The position numbers were made by a program, and so were the translations under genes. Under the pieces are notes generated by a model. It worked only from the letters and a program-made list of their open reading frames with translations. It was not told the DNA's origin and did not search any database. Source: JANNPJ01 sp965200525 (GTDB lineage: Bacteria; Actinomycetota; Actinomycetes; Actinomycetales; Kineosporiaceae). From it: a DNA stretch of 64,000 bases. The DNA is taken from NCBI GenBank assembly GCA_965200525.1, contig OZ241368.1, forward strand, positions 3,658,001 to 3,722,000. The letters run 5' to 3'. Shown here one piece after another: positions 48,186 to 56,611 of this stretch (positions are counted from its first letter, which is position 1; each line of letters opens with the position of its first letter).

Positions 48186-51100
48186 CAGGTTCGCTCCTGA
48201 CGTTCGGCGGCCAGCAGCCGGCCCCACAACCGCCAGGCCAGGACGCCGAACCGGTCGTTCTCGTCGCGGGCCCAGCCGGGCCCCTGCTCGCCCGGCTCCG
48301 GGGCCGGTGCGGTGAGCACGCCGAGGCCGGCCCCGGCGCCGTGCAGCAGGACGTGCTCGGCGTCCGACTGCTCGCCCGGGAAGTTGCCGTCCAGCCAGTT
48401 CTTCTCGGCTGCCGTCCGCGCGGCCGAGACCCGGGAACCGCGGGCCCGCTGGGCGGCGTAGGCGGCGGCCGTCTTCAGCGGCAGGGGCAGCGGGGCGTGC
48501 AGCCCGGCCCGGTACAGGCCGACGACCTCGAGCAGCGCGGCCCGGGCCTCGCCGGCCTCGATCGGCCCGAAGATGCTGCGGACGGCGCCGTTCCGGTCGC
48601 GCCCGATCGCGATCGCCTGCCACGGCCGGCTCGGATCGGTGACGATCAGGGCGAGCAGGTTGACCCAGGCCTGCAGCCGGTGCCGGGCCCCGAGGCTCGA
48701 ATAGGTCAGCGAGAGCACCACATCGGCCCGCACGTCGCCCACGGTCCCGGTCAGCCGGGTGCCGTCGGGCAGTTCGACGTCGACGTCGGCCGAGTCCGGC
48801 GGATCGGCCCGCCCGGCGGCGGACGCGGCGACCACGGCCTCGACCTGGCTGCCGACCTCGCTCAGCACCGCCCGACCGATCGGCCCCGGCGGCAACAGGC
48901 CGCGCCGTCGCTCCAGGTCGATGCACGCGGCCGGCTCCAGCCCGGCCAGCCGCTCGGCCAGCAGCCGCTCGCCGACGGCCCACTTCTGCAGCGCGTCCAG
49001 CTCCACCGGCAGGGCGTCGGCCGGCTCGTCCTCGGCCCGGGTGGCGGCCACCTCGAGCCGCTGCCGCAGCCAGCCCCGGGCCGGGTGCTGCAGCAGCCGG
49101 TGCAGGTCGGCCAGGTCGATGTCGGCCGGCGCCGGGGCCGGCAGCGGGCCGGGCAGGAACGGCGGCACCGGCGTGCGCACCCCGGTGGCCGCGACCGAGC
49201 CGGCCAGGCCCAGCTGGTCGAAGCTGAACGGGCCGGGCCGGCCGAGCGCGCCCGGGGTGAAGTTGCGGGCGTCGAACGGCTGCAGCGGATGGCGGATCGT
49301 CACCGCGTCGCGGACCCGCCCGCCGGCGGGCACCGAGGCGGTCCGGTCCAGGGCGTCGAGCAGTTCACCCAGCGGCACGGCCGGCGGGATGTTCGCCCCG
49401 GTCCGGTCGTCGGCCCCGGAGTAGGTGATCACCAGGTGCTCCTCGGCCGCGCCGACGGCGTCCAGGAACAGCTGCCGGTCCTCGCTGCGCGGATCCCGCT
49501 CGCCGATCCACGGGTCGCGGGCCAGCACGTCGTCCCCGTCCCGGATGCTCTGCCGGGGGAAGGTGCCGTCGTCCAGGCCGAGCAGGCAGACCACCCGGTG
49601 CGGCACCGAACGCATCGGCACCAGCGTGCAGACCGTCAGCGTGCCGGTCCGGAACCCGCTGCGGGTCGGGCGCCCGGCCAGCGCGTCGGCCAGCACCGAC
49701 CGGATGTCGGCCAGGCTGAACCGGGCCGTGCTGCCCGCGGCGGCCTCGGTCACCTCGGCCAGTTCGGTGTGCAGTTGCGGCTTCTGCCAACCGGTCTCGC
49801 GGGTGGTGGCGGCCAGGCTCAGCACCGCGCCCGCCAGGCCGGCCGCCCACTCGCCGGCCGGGTGCGACGCGGACATCAGGGCCTGGGCCCGGCTCAGCCG
49901 GTCCAGCAGCTCGGCCAGCCGGCCGGCCAGGTCGATGTCGGCGCTGTCCACGTCGTCGACCGGGACCACGTCGCCCAGGCCGGCCAGCTCACCCTCCAGG
50001 GCCACCCCCAGCAGCAGCCGGTCGAGCCCGGCCCGCCAGGTACCCTGCTCGAAACCGCCCAGCTGCCAAGCGCTCCGGTGTTCGGCGTCGAGCCCCCAGC
50101 GGATCCCGCCGGTGACCAGCCAGTCGCGCAGCCGTTCCAGGTCGTCGTCGTCGAAGCCGAACCGCTGCCGTACGGCGGGCCGGCCGGCCAGGTCGAGCAC
50201 CTGCCCGGCGGTGATCCGGGCCGTGCCCAGCTCCAGCAGCCGGCCCAGCACGTCGAGCAGGGCATTGGTCTGGCGCAGGGCCCGGTCGGCCACCCGGACC
50301 CGCAATCGGGAGGCCGGGTGCGCGCCGGCGGACGGCTCGTCGGCCGGCGCGGCCGGATCGGCCGGGTCAGTCGGCGAGAAGGCGGCCGCGACCAGCGGGG
50401 CGAAAGTCTCGACGTCCGGGCACATCACCAGGACGTCGCGCGGTTCCAGGGTCCGGTCGGCGGCCAGCAGCCCGAGCACCGCCTCGCGCAATACCTCGAC
50501 CTGACGCACCCGACCGTGCGCGGCGTGGATCCGTACGCTGTCGTCGTCCGGGTCGAGCGGGTCCGGGTCGACGGGCACCCGGTCGGCGGCCAGGTCGCCC
50601 TTCAGCCGGCTGAGCAGGGAACCGGCGGGTACCGGGCGCCGCCCGCCCGGATCGGCCGGGTACTCGAGCGTGATCGCGTTCGGCGCGTGCCGGGCCAGCA
50701 ACTGCTGGAGTTCCAGCAGGTCACGGCCCAGGGAAGCGAGCAGCGGGTTGGCCAGCCCGGGCCGGACCGGGTCCTGCCGCCGGTGTCGCGCCCCGGGCCC
50801 GGCCGGGCTCGACGCCTGCTCCCCGGCCCGCCAGAGCGCCGGGGAGGCGTGATGCAGCCACAGGTGGACGTCGCGGTGCTCGGCCAGCGCCGCCAGCAGG
50901 CTCAGCCGGGCCGGCGAGATCCGGCTGACCCCGAAGACCGAGAACCGCTGCGGCAACGCGGTCAGCCCGGGCTCGGCGAGCAACCGGGCGCAGGCCTGCG
51001 GCAGCAGTTCGGCCGGGGCCGGGGTGCCCAGGGCGCCCCGCAGCCGGCGCCAGAGCTCGGCCTGCCAGAGCAGGTCCGGCGCCAGCGGCGTCCCGTCGCC

Positions 51101-51595
51101 GAACTCGTCCCGCCCGTCGGCCCAGGCCCGCAGCATCTGCGGGCGGGCCTGGCCGTACTCGTCGAACGAGGCGGCCAGCCGGGTGGCGACGGCCAGCCGG
51201 CGTCCCTTGTCGTTCTCGCCCGAGCCGAGGTGATGCTCCAGGGATGCGCACCAGGCCTGACCGAGGACGGCGTCGATCACCTCGACCAGTGCCCAGCGGG
51301 CCCGGGCCGGCGTCCAGGCCTCGACCGCCCGGGCCTGGCCCGGGCCGATCGCGGCCACCGCCTCGTCCAGGATCACCGTCGGCGAGGGGAACCGGATGTT
51401 GGCGCACACCCCATCACCGCCGCCGGGCCCGGCGCCCAGGGTGTGCGACAGTCGCTGGGCCAGCCAGCGCTCCACCCCCTTGGCCGGGACGGCGATCACC
51501 TCGGCCGTGAACGGATCGGCCGGCCCCTCGGCCAGCACCGCGGCCAGCGCGCCGACCAGGGCGGTGCCGCTGGCGGAACGGTGGACGGTGAGCAC
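48185..51595 (-). CDS. recC: Exodeoxyribonuclease V gamma subunit RecC
   Basis: RecC subunit of RecBCD, 1,136 residues, with the inactive helicase-like fold that scans for Chi. The N-terminus has VIAVPAKGVERWLAQRLSHT, the equivalent of the degenerate Walker region, and RFSVFGVSRISPARLSLLAA is characteristic. Late segments include CLLGLDDGTFPRQSIRDGDD. It starts with GTG and is translationally coupled to recB through TGATG. It is the first gene of the recCB unit. Confidence 0.95.
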   Translation of the reverse strand: MLTVHRSASGTALVGALAAVLAEGPADPFTAEVIAVPAKGVERWLAQRLSHTLGAGPGGGDGVCANIRFPSPTVILDEAVAAIGPGQARAVEAWTPARARWALVEVIDAVLGQAWCASLEHHLGSGENDKGRRLAVATRLAASFDEYGQARPQMLRAWADGRDEFGDGTPLAPDLLWQAELWRRLRGALGTPAPAELLPQACARLLAEPGLTALPQRFSVFGVSRISPARLSLLAALAEHRDVHLWLHHASPALWRAGEQASSPAGPGARHRRQDPVRPGLANPLLASLGRDLLELQQLLARHAPNAITLEYPADPGGRRPVPAGSLLSRLKGDLAADRVPVDPDPLDPDDDSVRIHAAHGRVRQVEVLREAVLGLLAADRTLEPRDVLVMCPDVETFAPLVAAAFSPTDPADPAAPADEPSAGAHPASRLRVRVADRALRQTNALLDVLGRLLELGTARITAGQVLDLAGRPAVRQRFGFDDDDLERLRDWLVTGGIRWGLDAEHRSAWQLGGFEQGTWRAGLDRLLLGVALEGELAGLGDVVPVDDVDSADIDLAGRLAELLDRLSRAQALMSASHPAGEWAAGLAGAVLSLAATTRETGWQKPQLHTELAEVTEAAAGSTARFSLADIRSVLADALAGRPTRSGFRTGTLTVCTLVPMRSVPHRVVCLLGLDDGTFPRQSIRDGDDVLARDPWIGERDPRSEDRQLFLDAVGAAEEHLVITYSGADDRTGANIPPAVPLGELLDALDRTASVPAGGRVRDAVTIRHPLQPFDARNFTPGALGRPGPFSFDQLGLAGSVAATGVRTPVPPFLPGPLPAPAPADIDLADLHRLLQHPARGWLRQRLEVAATRAEDEPADALPVELDALQKWAVGERLLAERLAGLEPAACIDLERRRGLLPPGPIGRAVLSEVGSQVEAVVAASAAGRADPPDSADVDVELPDGTRLTGTVGDVRADVVLSLTYSSLGARHRLQAWVNLLALIVTDPSRPWQAIAIGRDRNGAVRSIFGPIEAGEARAALLEVVGLYRAGLHAPLPLPLKTAAAYAAQRARGSRVSAARTAAEKNWLDGNFPGEQSDAEHVLLHGAGAGLGVLTAPAPEPGEQGPGWARDENDRFGVLAWRLWGRLLAAERQERT

Positions 51596-51691
51596 GACTC
51601 ACGGTATCGACGGTTGACGACCGGGCCGCCATCCGGGCGCCGGACACACCGGCCCGCCCGCCGCACCGCGAGGACGCGCGGTCGGCAGCGA

Positions 51692-51717
51692 CCGGGCGGT
51701 TCCGCGGAACCGCCCGG
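51692..51717 (-). terminator. Hairpin after phosphoesterase gene 1
   Basis: A perfect 26-base palindrome with core GGTTCCGCGGAACC lies directly after the stop of the minus-strand phosphoesterase gene (stop at 51720). No T-run is present. Confidence 0.65.
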
Positions 51718-51719
51718 GG

Positions 51720-53387
51720 TCAGCCCGTGATCCGGCTGATCGAGCTGACGGCGCCGTTCTGCTTGAGGATCACCTTCTGGTGGGTCGAGTGGCCGAAGTG
51801 GAACAGCGGATCGAGGCGGCCGGCGGTGGCGTCGAACGAGGCGTCGCCGATCCGGCCGAGGCGCCAGTTGTCCTCGATGAAGCGGGTGATCGAGGCCTGG
51901 GTGGTCACCGTGTGCCCGACGTGGTTGGTCCGGGCGTAGGGCGAGATCACCAGCAGCGGCAGTCGCGGCCCGGGGCCGCACCGATCGGCGTAGCCCCCGG
52001 CGACCGGCGCCGACGATGCGGCGCAGATCGCGGCGTCCTGGGCGGGGTCGTGCGAGGAGTTGGTGATCTTGGGGGCGGCGTGGTCGTACCAGCCGTCGGA
52101 GTCGTCGTAGGCCACGATCACCGCGGTGCTCTTCCACTGCGGTGACCTCTGCAGGGCGTTGATCTGGGTCACCAGGAAGTGCTGCTCGTCGATCGGGTCG
52201 GAGTAGCCGGCGTGCCCGTCCTGGTACGAGCCGGCCTTCAGAAAGCTCACCGCGGGCAGGCGGCCGGCCTTCAGGGCGGTGGCGAAGTCTTTCAGGTCGT
52301 AGTTGTGGTTGGCCCGGTCGGTGTGTCCGATCTTCGCGACCGAGCTGGGCCGCAGGTGGTGCGGGTTGGCGGTGGAGGCGTAGTAGGCGAACGGGTTGTG
52401 GTGCGGGCTGTAGTCGATCACCGAGGCACCGCCGACGTTCGGGTGGGCCGCGCCGCAGACGGCGTAGTGACCGCCGGTGGCGGCGGTCGTGGGGGCGAAG
52501 CCGCCCTGGAACCAGCCCCAGGTGACGCCACGGGCGTTGAGCAGGTTGCCGATGTTCTTGCCGGTTCCGGCGATCAGGGTGTTGGTCGAGGTGTGGTTCT
52601 TGTCGGAGCAGTCGTCGAAGGCCGGGTCGGGGTCGTTGATCACCGTGCCGACGCCGTTCTGGTCCGGTGAGGCCAGGGCGTACGGGCCCGGGGTGGGCAC
52701 CTGCTTGCCGGTCACCGAGTCGACCTCGCGGAAGCCGTGGGTCTGGCCCGAGACCAGTTCCAGGGCGCCGGGGGTGGACGGCCCGAACGCCGAGCCGAAG
52801 AAGGCGTCCGACAGGGCGTAGTGCTGGGCGTAGTTCCACAGCCCGGTGACGGTGTTGCCGTCGTAGTAGTCCATCGACAGGCCGGGGGCGCCGTACTCGC
52901 CGGCGCAGGAGTCGACGCTGACGTTCTCGACGAACTTGTCCATCGCCCCCGCGTCGGCGGCCTTCTGCTCGGCGCCGTAGTTGTGGTTCTGGTCGCAGGT
53001 CAGTGCCTGGGCCGGGGTCAACCGCGACGGCGGGTACAGGTTGGGGTTGTGGGCCAGCAGACCGGAGCTGATGAGGTTGTCGTTCTTCGGGGTGTGCTCG
53101 GCCGCGGTGAACCTGGTGCCGTCGGTGTTGGCGGCCCTGGGGTAGGTGCCGAAGTAGTGGTCGTAGGAGACGTTCTCGTCGAAGATCACGACCACGTGCT
53201 TGATCGGGCCGGCCGGGGTGTTCGCCGAGTCGGCCGCAACTGGCTGCACGGTGGCCGCCAGTTCAGTGGTGTCGGACTTCGGCGCCGGTGACGACGGCAG
53301 CGTGCCGGCCAGGACCAGTGCGCCCACGACCGCCGTGACCAGCCCACCGACGGCCACCAGGCGCCGCCGCGATGCGGTGATCGACAC
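51720..53387 (-). CDS. Secreted phosphoesterase family protein (phospholipase C / acid phosphatase), copy 1
   Basis: Secreted protein of 555 residues from the phosphoesterase family that includes phospholipases C and AcpA acid phosphatase. A signal sequence (ASRRRLVAVGGLVTAVVGAL) precedes the domain. The catalytic start is IKHVVVIFDENVSYDHYFGT, where the Asn/Glu and later residues coordinate metal; TALIVAYDDSDGWYDHAAP-like motifs later include the second acidic pair. Substrate may be phospholipid or phosphomonoester. Copy 2 follows upstream with the same layout and high similarity, so this is a tandem duplication. The two are separated by a terminator. Confidence 0.9.
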   Translation of the reverse strand: MSITASRRRLVAVGGLVTAVVGALVLAGTLPSSPAPKSDTTELAATVQPVAADSANTPAGPIKHVVVIFDENVSYDHYFGTYPRAANTDGTRFTAAEHTPKNDNLISSGLLAHNPNLYPPSRLTPAQALTCDQNHNYGAEQKAADAGAMDKFVENVSVDSCAGEYGAPGLSMDYYDGNTVTGLWNYAQHYALSDAFFGSAFGPSTPGALELVSGQTHGFREVDSVTGKQVPTPGPYALASPDQNGVGTVINDPDPAFDDCSDKNHTSTNTLIAGTGKNIGNLLNARGVTWGWFQGGFAPTTAATGGHYAVCGAAHPNVGGASVIDYSPHHNPFAYYASTANPHHLRPSSVAKIGHTDRANHNYDLKDFATALKAGRLPAVSFLKAGSYQDGHAGYSDPIDEQHFLVTQINALQRSPQWKSTAVIVAYDDSDGWYDHAAPKITNSSHDPAQDAAICAASSAPVAGGYADRCGPGPRLPLLVISPYARTNHVGHTVTTQASITRFIEDNWRLGRIGDASFDATAGRLDPLFHFGHSTHQKVILKQNGAVSSISRITG

Positions 53388-53424
53388 GATGTCCCCCTTC
53401 GTCGCCGAATTTCCAGCCTACGCC

Positions 53425-53460
53425 GAAAGGCCCCGGGAACCAGGTTCCCGGGGCCCTTTC
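53425..53460 (-). terminator. Terminator between the two phosphoesterase genes
   Basis: AAAGGCCCCGGGAA and TTCCCGGGGCCCTTT pair over 14 bases with one bulge around a short CCAGG loop. It lies 25 bases below the stop of copy 2, so each copy is its own transcription unit. Confidence 0.85.
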
Positions 53461-53484
53461 GCGACGAACGGTCGAGCCGGTTGG

Positions 53485-55122
53485 TCAGTGACCGTTGATC
53501 GGGGTGATCTTCTTGACCGAGCCGTCCGGCTTCAGCAGCACCCGCTTGTTGTTGGAGTAGCTGAAGTTGAACAGCGGGTTCAGCCGGCCGGCGGAGGCGT
53601 CGAATGAGCCGTCCCCGACCCGGCCGGTCAGCCAGTTGTCCTCGATGAACCGGGTGATCGAGGCCTGCGTGGTCACCGAGTGGCCGACGAAGTTCGTCCT
53701 GGCGAACGGCGAGATCACCAGTAGCGGCAGCCGCGGGCCGGGCCCGCAGCGGTCGGCGTACCCGGCCCGGGTGCCGGCGCCGGCCCCGGTGCAGATCGCG
53801 GCGTCCTGGGCGACGTCGTGCGAGGAGTTGGTGATCTTCGGGGCGGCGTGGTCGTACCACCCGTCGGAGTCGTCGTAGGCGACGACCACCGCGGTGCTCC
53901 TCCACTCCGGCGACTTCTGCAGCGCGTTGATCTCCTCGACCAGGAAGTGCTGCTCGTCGATCGGGTCGGAGTAGCCGGCGTGCCCGTCCTGGTACTCGGC
54001 CGCCTTGAGGAAGCTGACCGCCGGCAGCGAGCCGGCCTTCAGCGCGGCGTCGAAGTCGGTCAGGTCGTAGTTGTGGTTGGCCTGGTCGGTGTGGCCGATC
54101 CGGGCGACCGAGCTCGGCGGCAGGTGGTGCGGGTTCGACGTCGAGGCGTAGTACTGGAACGGGCTGTGGTGCGGGCTGTAGTCGACCACCGAGGCCCCAC
54201 CGAGGTTGGTGTGGGTGGCTCCGCAGACCGCGTACTTGGCGGCTGCTCCGGCGGGGGTGGTCGGGGCGAAGCCGCCCTGGAACCAGCCCCAGGTGACTCC
54301 GCGGGCGTTCAGCAGGTCACCGACGTTCTTGCCGGTCGCGGCGGCCAGGGTGTTGGTCGAGGTGTGGTTCTTGTCCGAGCAGTCGTCGTACGCCGGGTCG
54401 GGGTCGTTGATCACCGTGCCGACGCCGTGAGCGTCCGGCGAGGCCAGGGTGTAGGTGCCGGGCGTGGGCACCTGGCTACCGGTGACCGGGTCGACCTCGC
54501 GGAAGCCGTGGGTCTGACCGGAGATCAGGTTGAGCGCGCCCGGGGTGGAGGGCCCGAAGACCGACCCGAAAGAGCTGTCCGACATCGCGTACTGCTGGGC
54601 GTAGTTCCACAGCCCGGTCACGGTGTTGCCGTCGTAGTAGTCCATCGACAGGCCCGGGGCGCCGTACTCGCCGGTGCAGGAGTCGACGCTGACGTTCTGG
54701 ACGAACTTGTCCATCGCCCCGGCGTTCATCGCCTTCTGCTCCGGACCATAGTTGTGGTTCTGGTCGCAGGTCAGCGCCTGGTCGGCGGTCAGCCGGGCCG
54801 GGTAGTAGAGGTTGCCGTTGCTGGTCAGCGAGCCGGAGGTGATCAGGTTGTCGTTCTTGGGGGTCCGGGTGGCGGCGGTGAACTTCGTGCCGTCCGTGTT
54901 GGCGGCCTTCGGGTAGGTGCCGAAGTAGTGGTCGTAGGAGACGTTCTCGTCGAAGATCACGACCAGGTGCTTGATCGGGCTGGTGGTGACGCTCGAGCGG
55001 TTCGGCGCGACGGCGGCCGAGGCCGGGGACGACAGGGTGTTGGCGACGACGAGTCCGGTCGCGGTCGCGGCGGCCAGGCCGGCGGCGGCGAGCAGGCGCC
55101 GTCGAGGTTGGGTGATCGGCAC
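53485..55122 (-). CDS. Secreted phosphoesterase family protein, copy 2
   Basis: Paralogue of the preceding gene, 545 residues, starting at GTG 55122 after AAGGGA. The N-terminus has twin arginines (QPRRRLLAAAGLAAATATGL), so Tat export is possible, with cleavage after a SPASA-like site. The core keeps IKHLVVIFDENVSYDHYFGT, TCDQNHNYGPEQKAMNAGAM and VVVAYDDSDGWYDHAAPKIT. Differences from copy 1 are concentrated in the signal region and a loop near ATPAGAAAKYAVCG-like residues. Similar activity is expected; division of labour between copies is unknown. Confidence 0.9.
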   Translation of the reverse strand: MPITQPRRRLLAAAGLAAATATGLVVANTLSSPASAAVAPNRSSVTTSPIKHLVVIFDENVSYDHYFGTYPKAANTDGTKFTAATRTPKNDNLITSGSLTSNGNLYYPARLTADQALTCDQNHNYGPEQKAMNAGAMDKFVQNVSVDSCTGEYGAPGLSMDYYDGNTVTGLWNYAQQYAMSDSSFGSVFGPSTPGALNLISGQTHGFREVDPVTGSQVPTPGTYTLASPDAHGVGTVINDPDPAYDDCSDKNHTSTNTLAAATGKNVGDLLNARGVTWGWFQGGFAPTTPAGAAAKYAVCGATHTNLGGASVVDYSPHHSPFQYYASTSNPHHLPPSSVARIGHTDQANHNYDLTDFDAALKAGSLPAVSFLKAAEYQDGHAGYSDPIDEQHFLVEEINALQKSPEWRSTAVVVAYDDSDGWYDHAAPKITNSSHDVAQDAAICTGAGAGTRAGYADRCGPGPRLPLLVISPFARTNFVGHSVTTQASITRFIEDNWLTGRVGDGSFDASAGRLNPLFNFSYSNNKRVLLKPDGSVKKITPINGH

Positions 55123-55250
55123 GGTGGATCCCTTCGATCGGTCGACGGGCAGTGAGCTGCGGCGGCCGAGGAACCCGCGGCGCCGGGCCTGCGGGGGCCA
55201 CTGTCGTCCGGCGATCCGTCGTCGGTGCGGATCAGGGGCGGATGACGGAT

Positions 55251-55272
55251 GACCGGAATGTGAATTCCGGTC
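55251..55272 (-). terminator. Hairpin after the efeOB genes
   Basis: GACCGGAAT and ATTCCGGTC form a perfect nine-base-pair stem around GTGA, 25 bases beyond the stop of the peroxidase gene. The copy GGTCACCG appears twice beside it. It is either a terminator for efeOB or a regulatory palindrome upstream of phosphoesterase copy 2. Confidence 0.5.
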
Positions 55273-55297
55273 ACCGAGCCGGTCACCGGGCCGCCGG

Positions 55298-56611
55298 CTA
55301 CTCCAGCAGGGCGCGGCCGTACCAGTCGGAGGCGTCGCGGACGCCGGGCAGGGCGAAGAAGTAGCCGCCGCCGACCGGGGAGATGTAGTCCACCAGTGGC
55401 TCGTCGGCCAGCCGTTTCTGGACGGCGACGAACTGGCGGTCCAGGTCCTGCTGGTAGCAGCTGAAGATCAGCCCCATGTCGAGGTTGCCGTTGCTGTCGA
55501 TCCCGGCGTCGTAGTTGTAGCCGCGGCGCAGGATCCGGCCGGCGTCGGTGGCGGTGGTGCGCGGGTTGGCCACCCGGATGTGGGCGTCCAGCGGGATCGC
55601 GGCCCCGGTCGGGTCGTCGGTGTACTTCGGTAGGTCGGTCTCCTGGCTGCCGGACAGCGGCGCCCCGCTGTCGCGGCGGCGTCCGATCATGCGTTCCTGC
55701 TCGGAGATCGTCACCCGGTCCCAGAACTCGACCAGCATCCGGATCAGCCGGACGACGTGATAGCTGCCGCCCGCCGCCCAGGCCGGCTCGCCCGAGGCCG
55801 CCTGGACCCAGACCAGCCGGTCCAGCTCGGCCGGATCGGTGACATCCGGGTTGGCGGTGCCGTCCTTGAAACCGAGCAGGTTGCGCGGGGCCCCGGTCGG
55901 CCGGGGCCGGCCCGCGAAACCGTCGATCCGCCAGCGCGGTTGCATCCCGCCGCGGGTGTGCCGGGTGAGGTCGCGCAGCGCGTGGACGACGGTGTCGCGC
56001 TGGTCGGCGCAGATCTGCAACAGCAGGTCGCCGTCGCTGATCACCGGGTCGACGTTGTCGTTGGCGAAGGTGTCCATCCGGCGCAGCCGCTTCGGGCGGG
56101 CCGCGGCCAGACCGAACCGGCCGTCGAAGAGCGAGGCCCCGACGCTGACGGTCACGCTCAGCCCATCGGCCGGCACCTCCGGGCCGAGCAGCCCGGAGTC
56201 GGACGGCGGGGCCGAGATGCCGAGATTGGGCGCGGCCCCGCCGCCGGTCAGGTACCGGGCCCGGCCGGTCAAGGCGCGGGCGAGGTCGACCAGCTCAGAA
56301 CGGTTCCGGGCGGTGACGTCGAAGGCCACGAAGGTGGACTGGTCCTGCCGGTCGGTGACGATCCCGGCCTGGTGCGGACCGTGGAAGCCGATCACCCGGT
56401 CAGCCCCGGCGGGCGGTGCGGGTGTGGCGGTGGCCGCCTGGGCCCGGTCGGCTCGCAGCCGTTCGGGGGCGGCCGAGGCCAGCCCGGCCCCACCGACCGC
56501 GGCTGCACCGGCCCGCAGCACCTTCCGGCGATCGAGTCCGGCCGCCGGCCGTTCGGCCGGTCCGGCGGGTGAGCCGGACGAGGTGGGCGGCGGGGGCTGC
56601 TGCTCGGTCAT
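55298..56611 (-). CDS. efeB: Tat-exported DyP-type peroxidase (EfeB/deferrochelatase)
   Basis: Haem peroxidase of 437 residues. A twin-arginine signal is visible (GLDRRKVLRAGAAAVGGAGL). The DyP motif GFKDGTANPDV supplies the distal Asp, and MLVEFWDRVTISEQERMIGR and GLIFSCYQQDLDRQF match EfeB proteins; the haem-ligand histidine is in IPLDAHIRVANPR. EfeB oxidises iron or extracts it from haem outside the membrane. The ATG at 56611 overlaps the efeO stop by four bases. Confidence 0.93.
   Translation of the reverse strand: MTEQQPPPPTSSGSPAGPAERPAAGLDRRKVLRAGAAAVGGAGLASAAPERLRADRAQAATATPAPPAGADRVIGFHGPHQAGIVTDRQDQSTFVAFDVTARNRSELVDLARALTGRARYLTGGGAAPNLGISAPPSDSGLLGPEVPADGLSVTVSVGASLFDGRFGLAAARPKRLRRMDTFANDNVDPVISDGDLLLQICADQRDTVVHALRDLTRHTRGGMQPRWRIDGFAGRPRPTGAPRNLLGFKDGTANPDVTDPAELDRLVWVQAASGEPAWAAGGSYHVVRLIRMLVEFWDRVTISEQERMIGRRRDSGAPLSGSQETDLPKYTDDPTGAAIPLDAHIRVANPRTTATDAGRILRRGYNYDAGIDSNGNLDMGLIFSCYQQDLDRQFVAVQKRLADEPLVDYISPVGGGYFFALPGVRDASDWYGRALLE

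Noticed and set aside
48164..51730. 1,188-codon open frame on the plus strand, antisense to recC
   Set aside because: Composition is Gln/Gly/Pro/Arg-rich with no motif; RecC on the minus strand is unmistakable.
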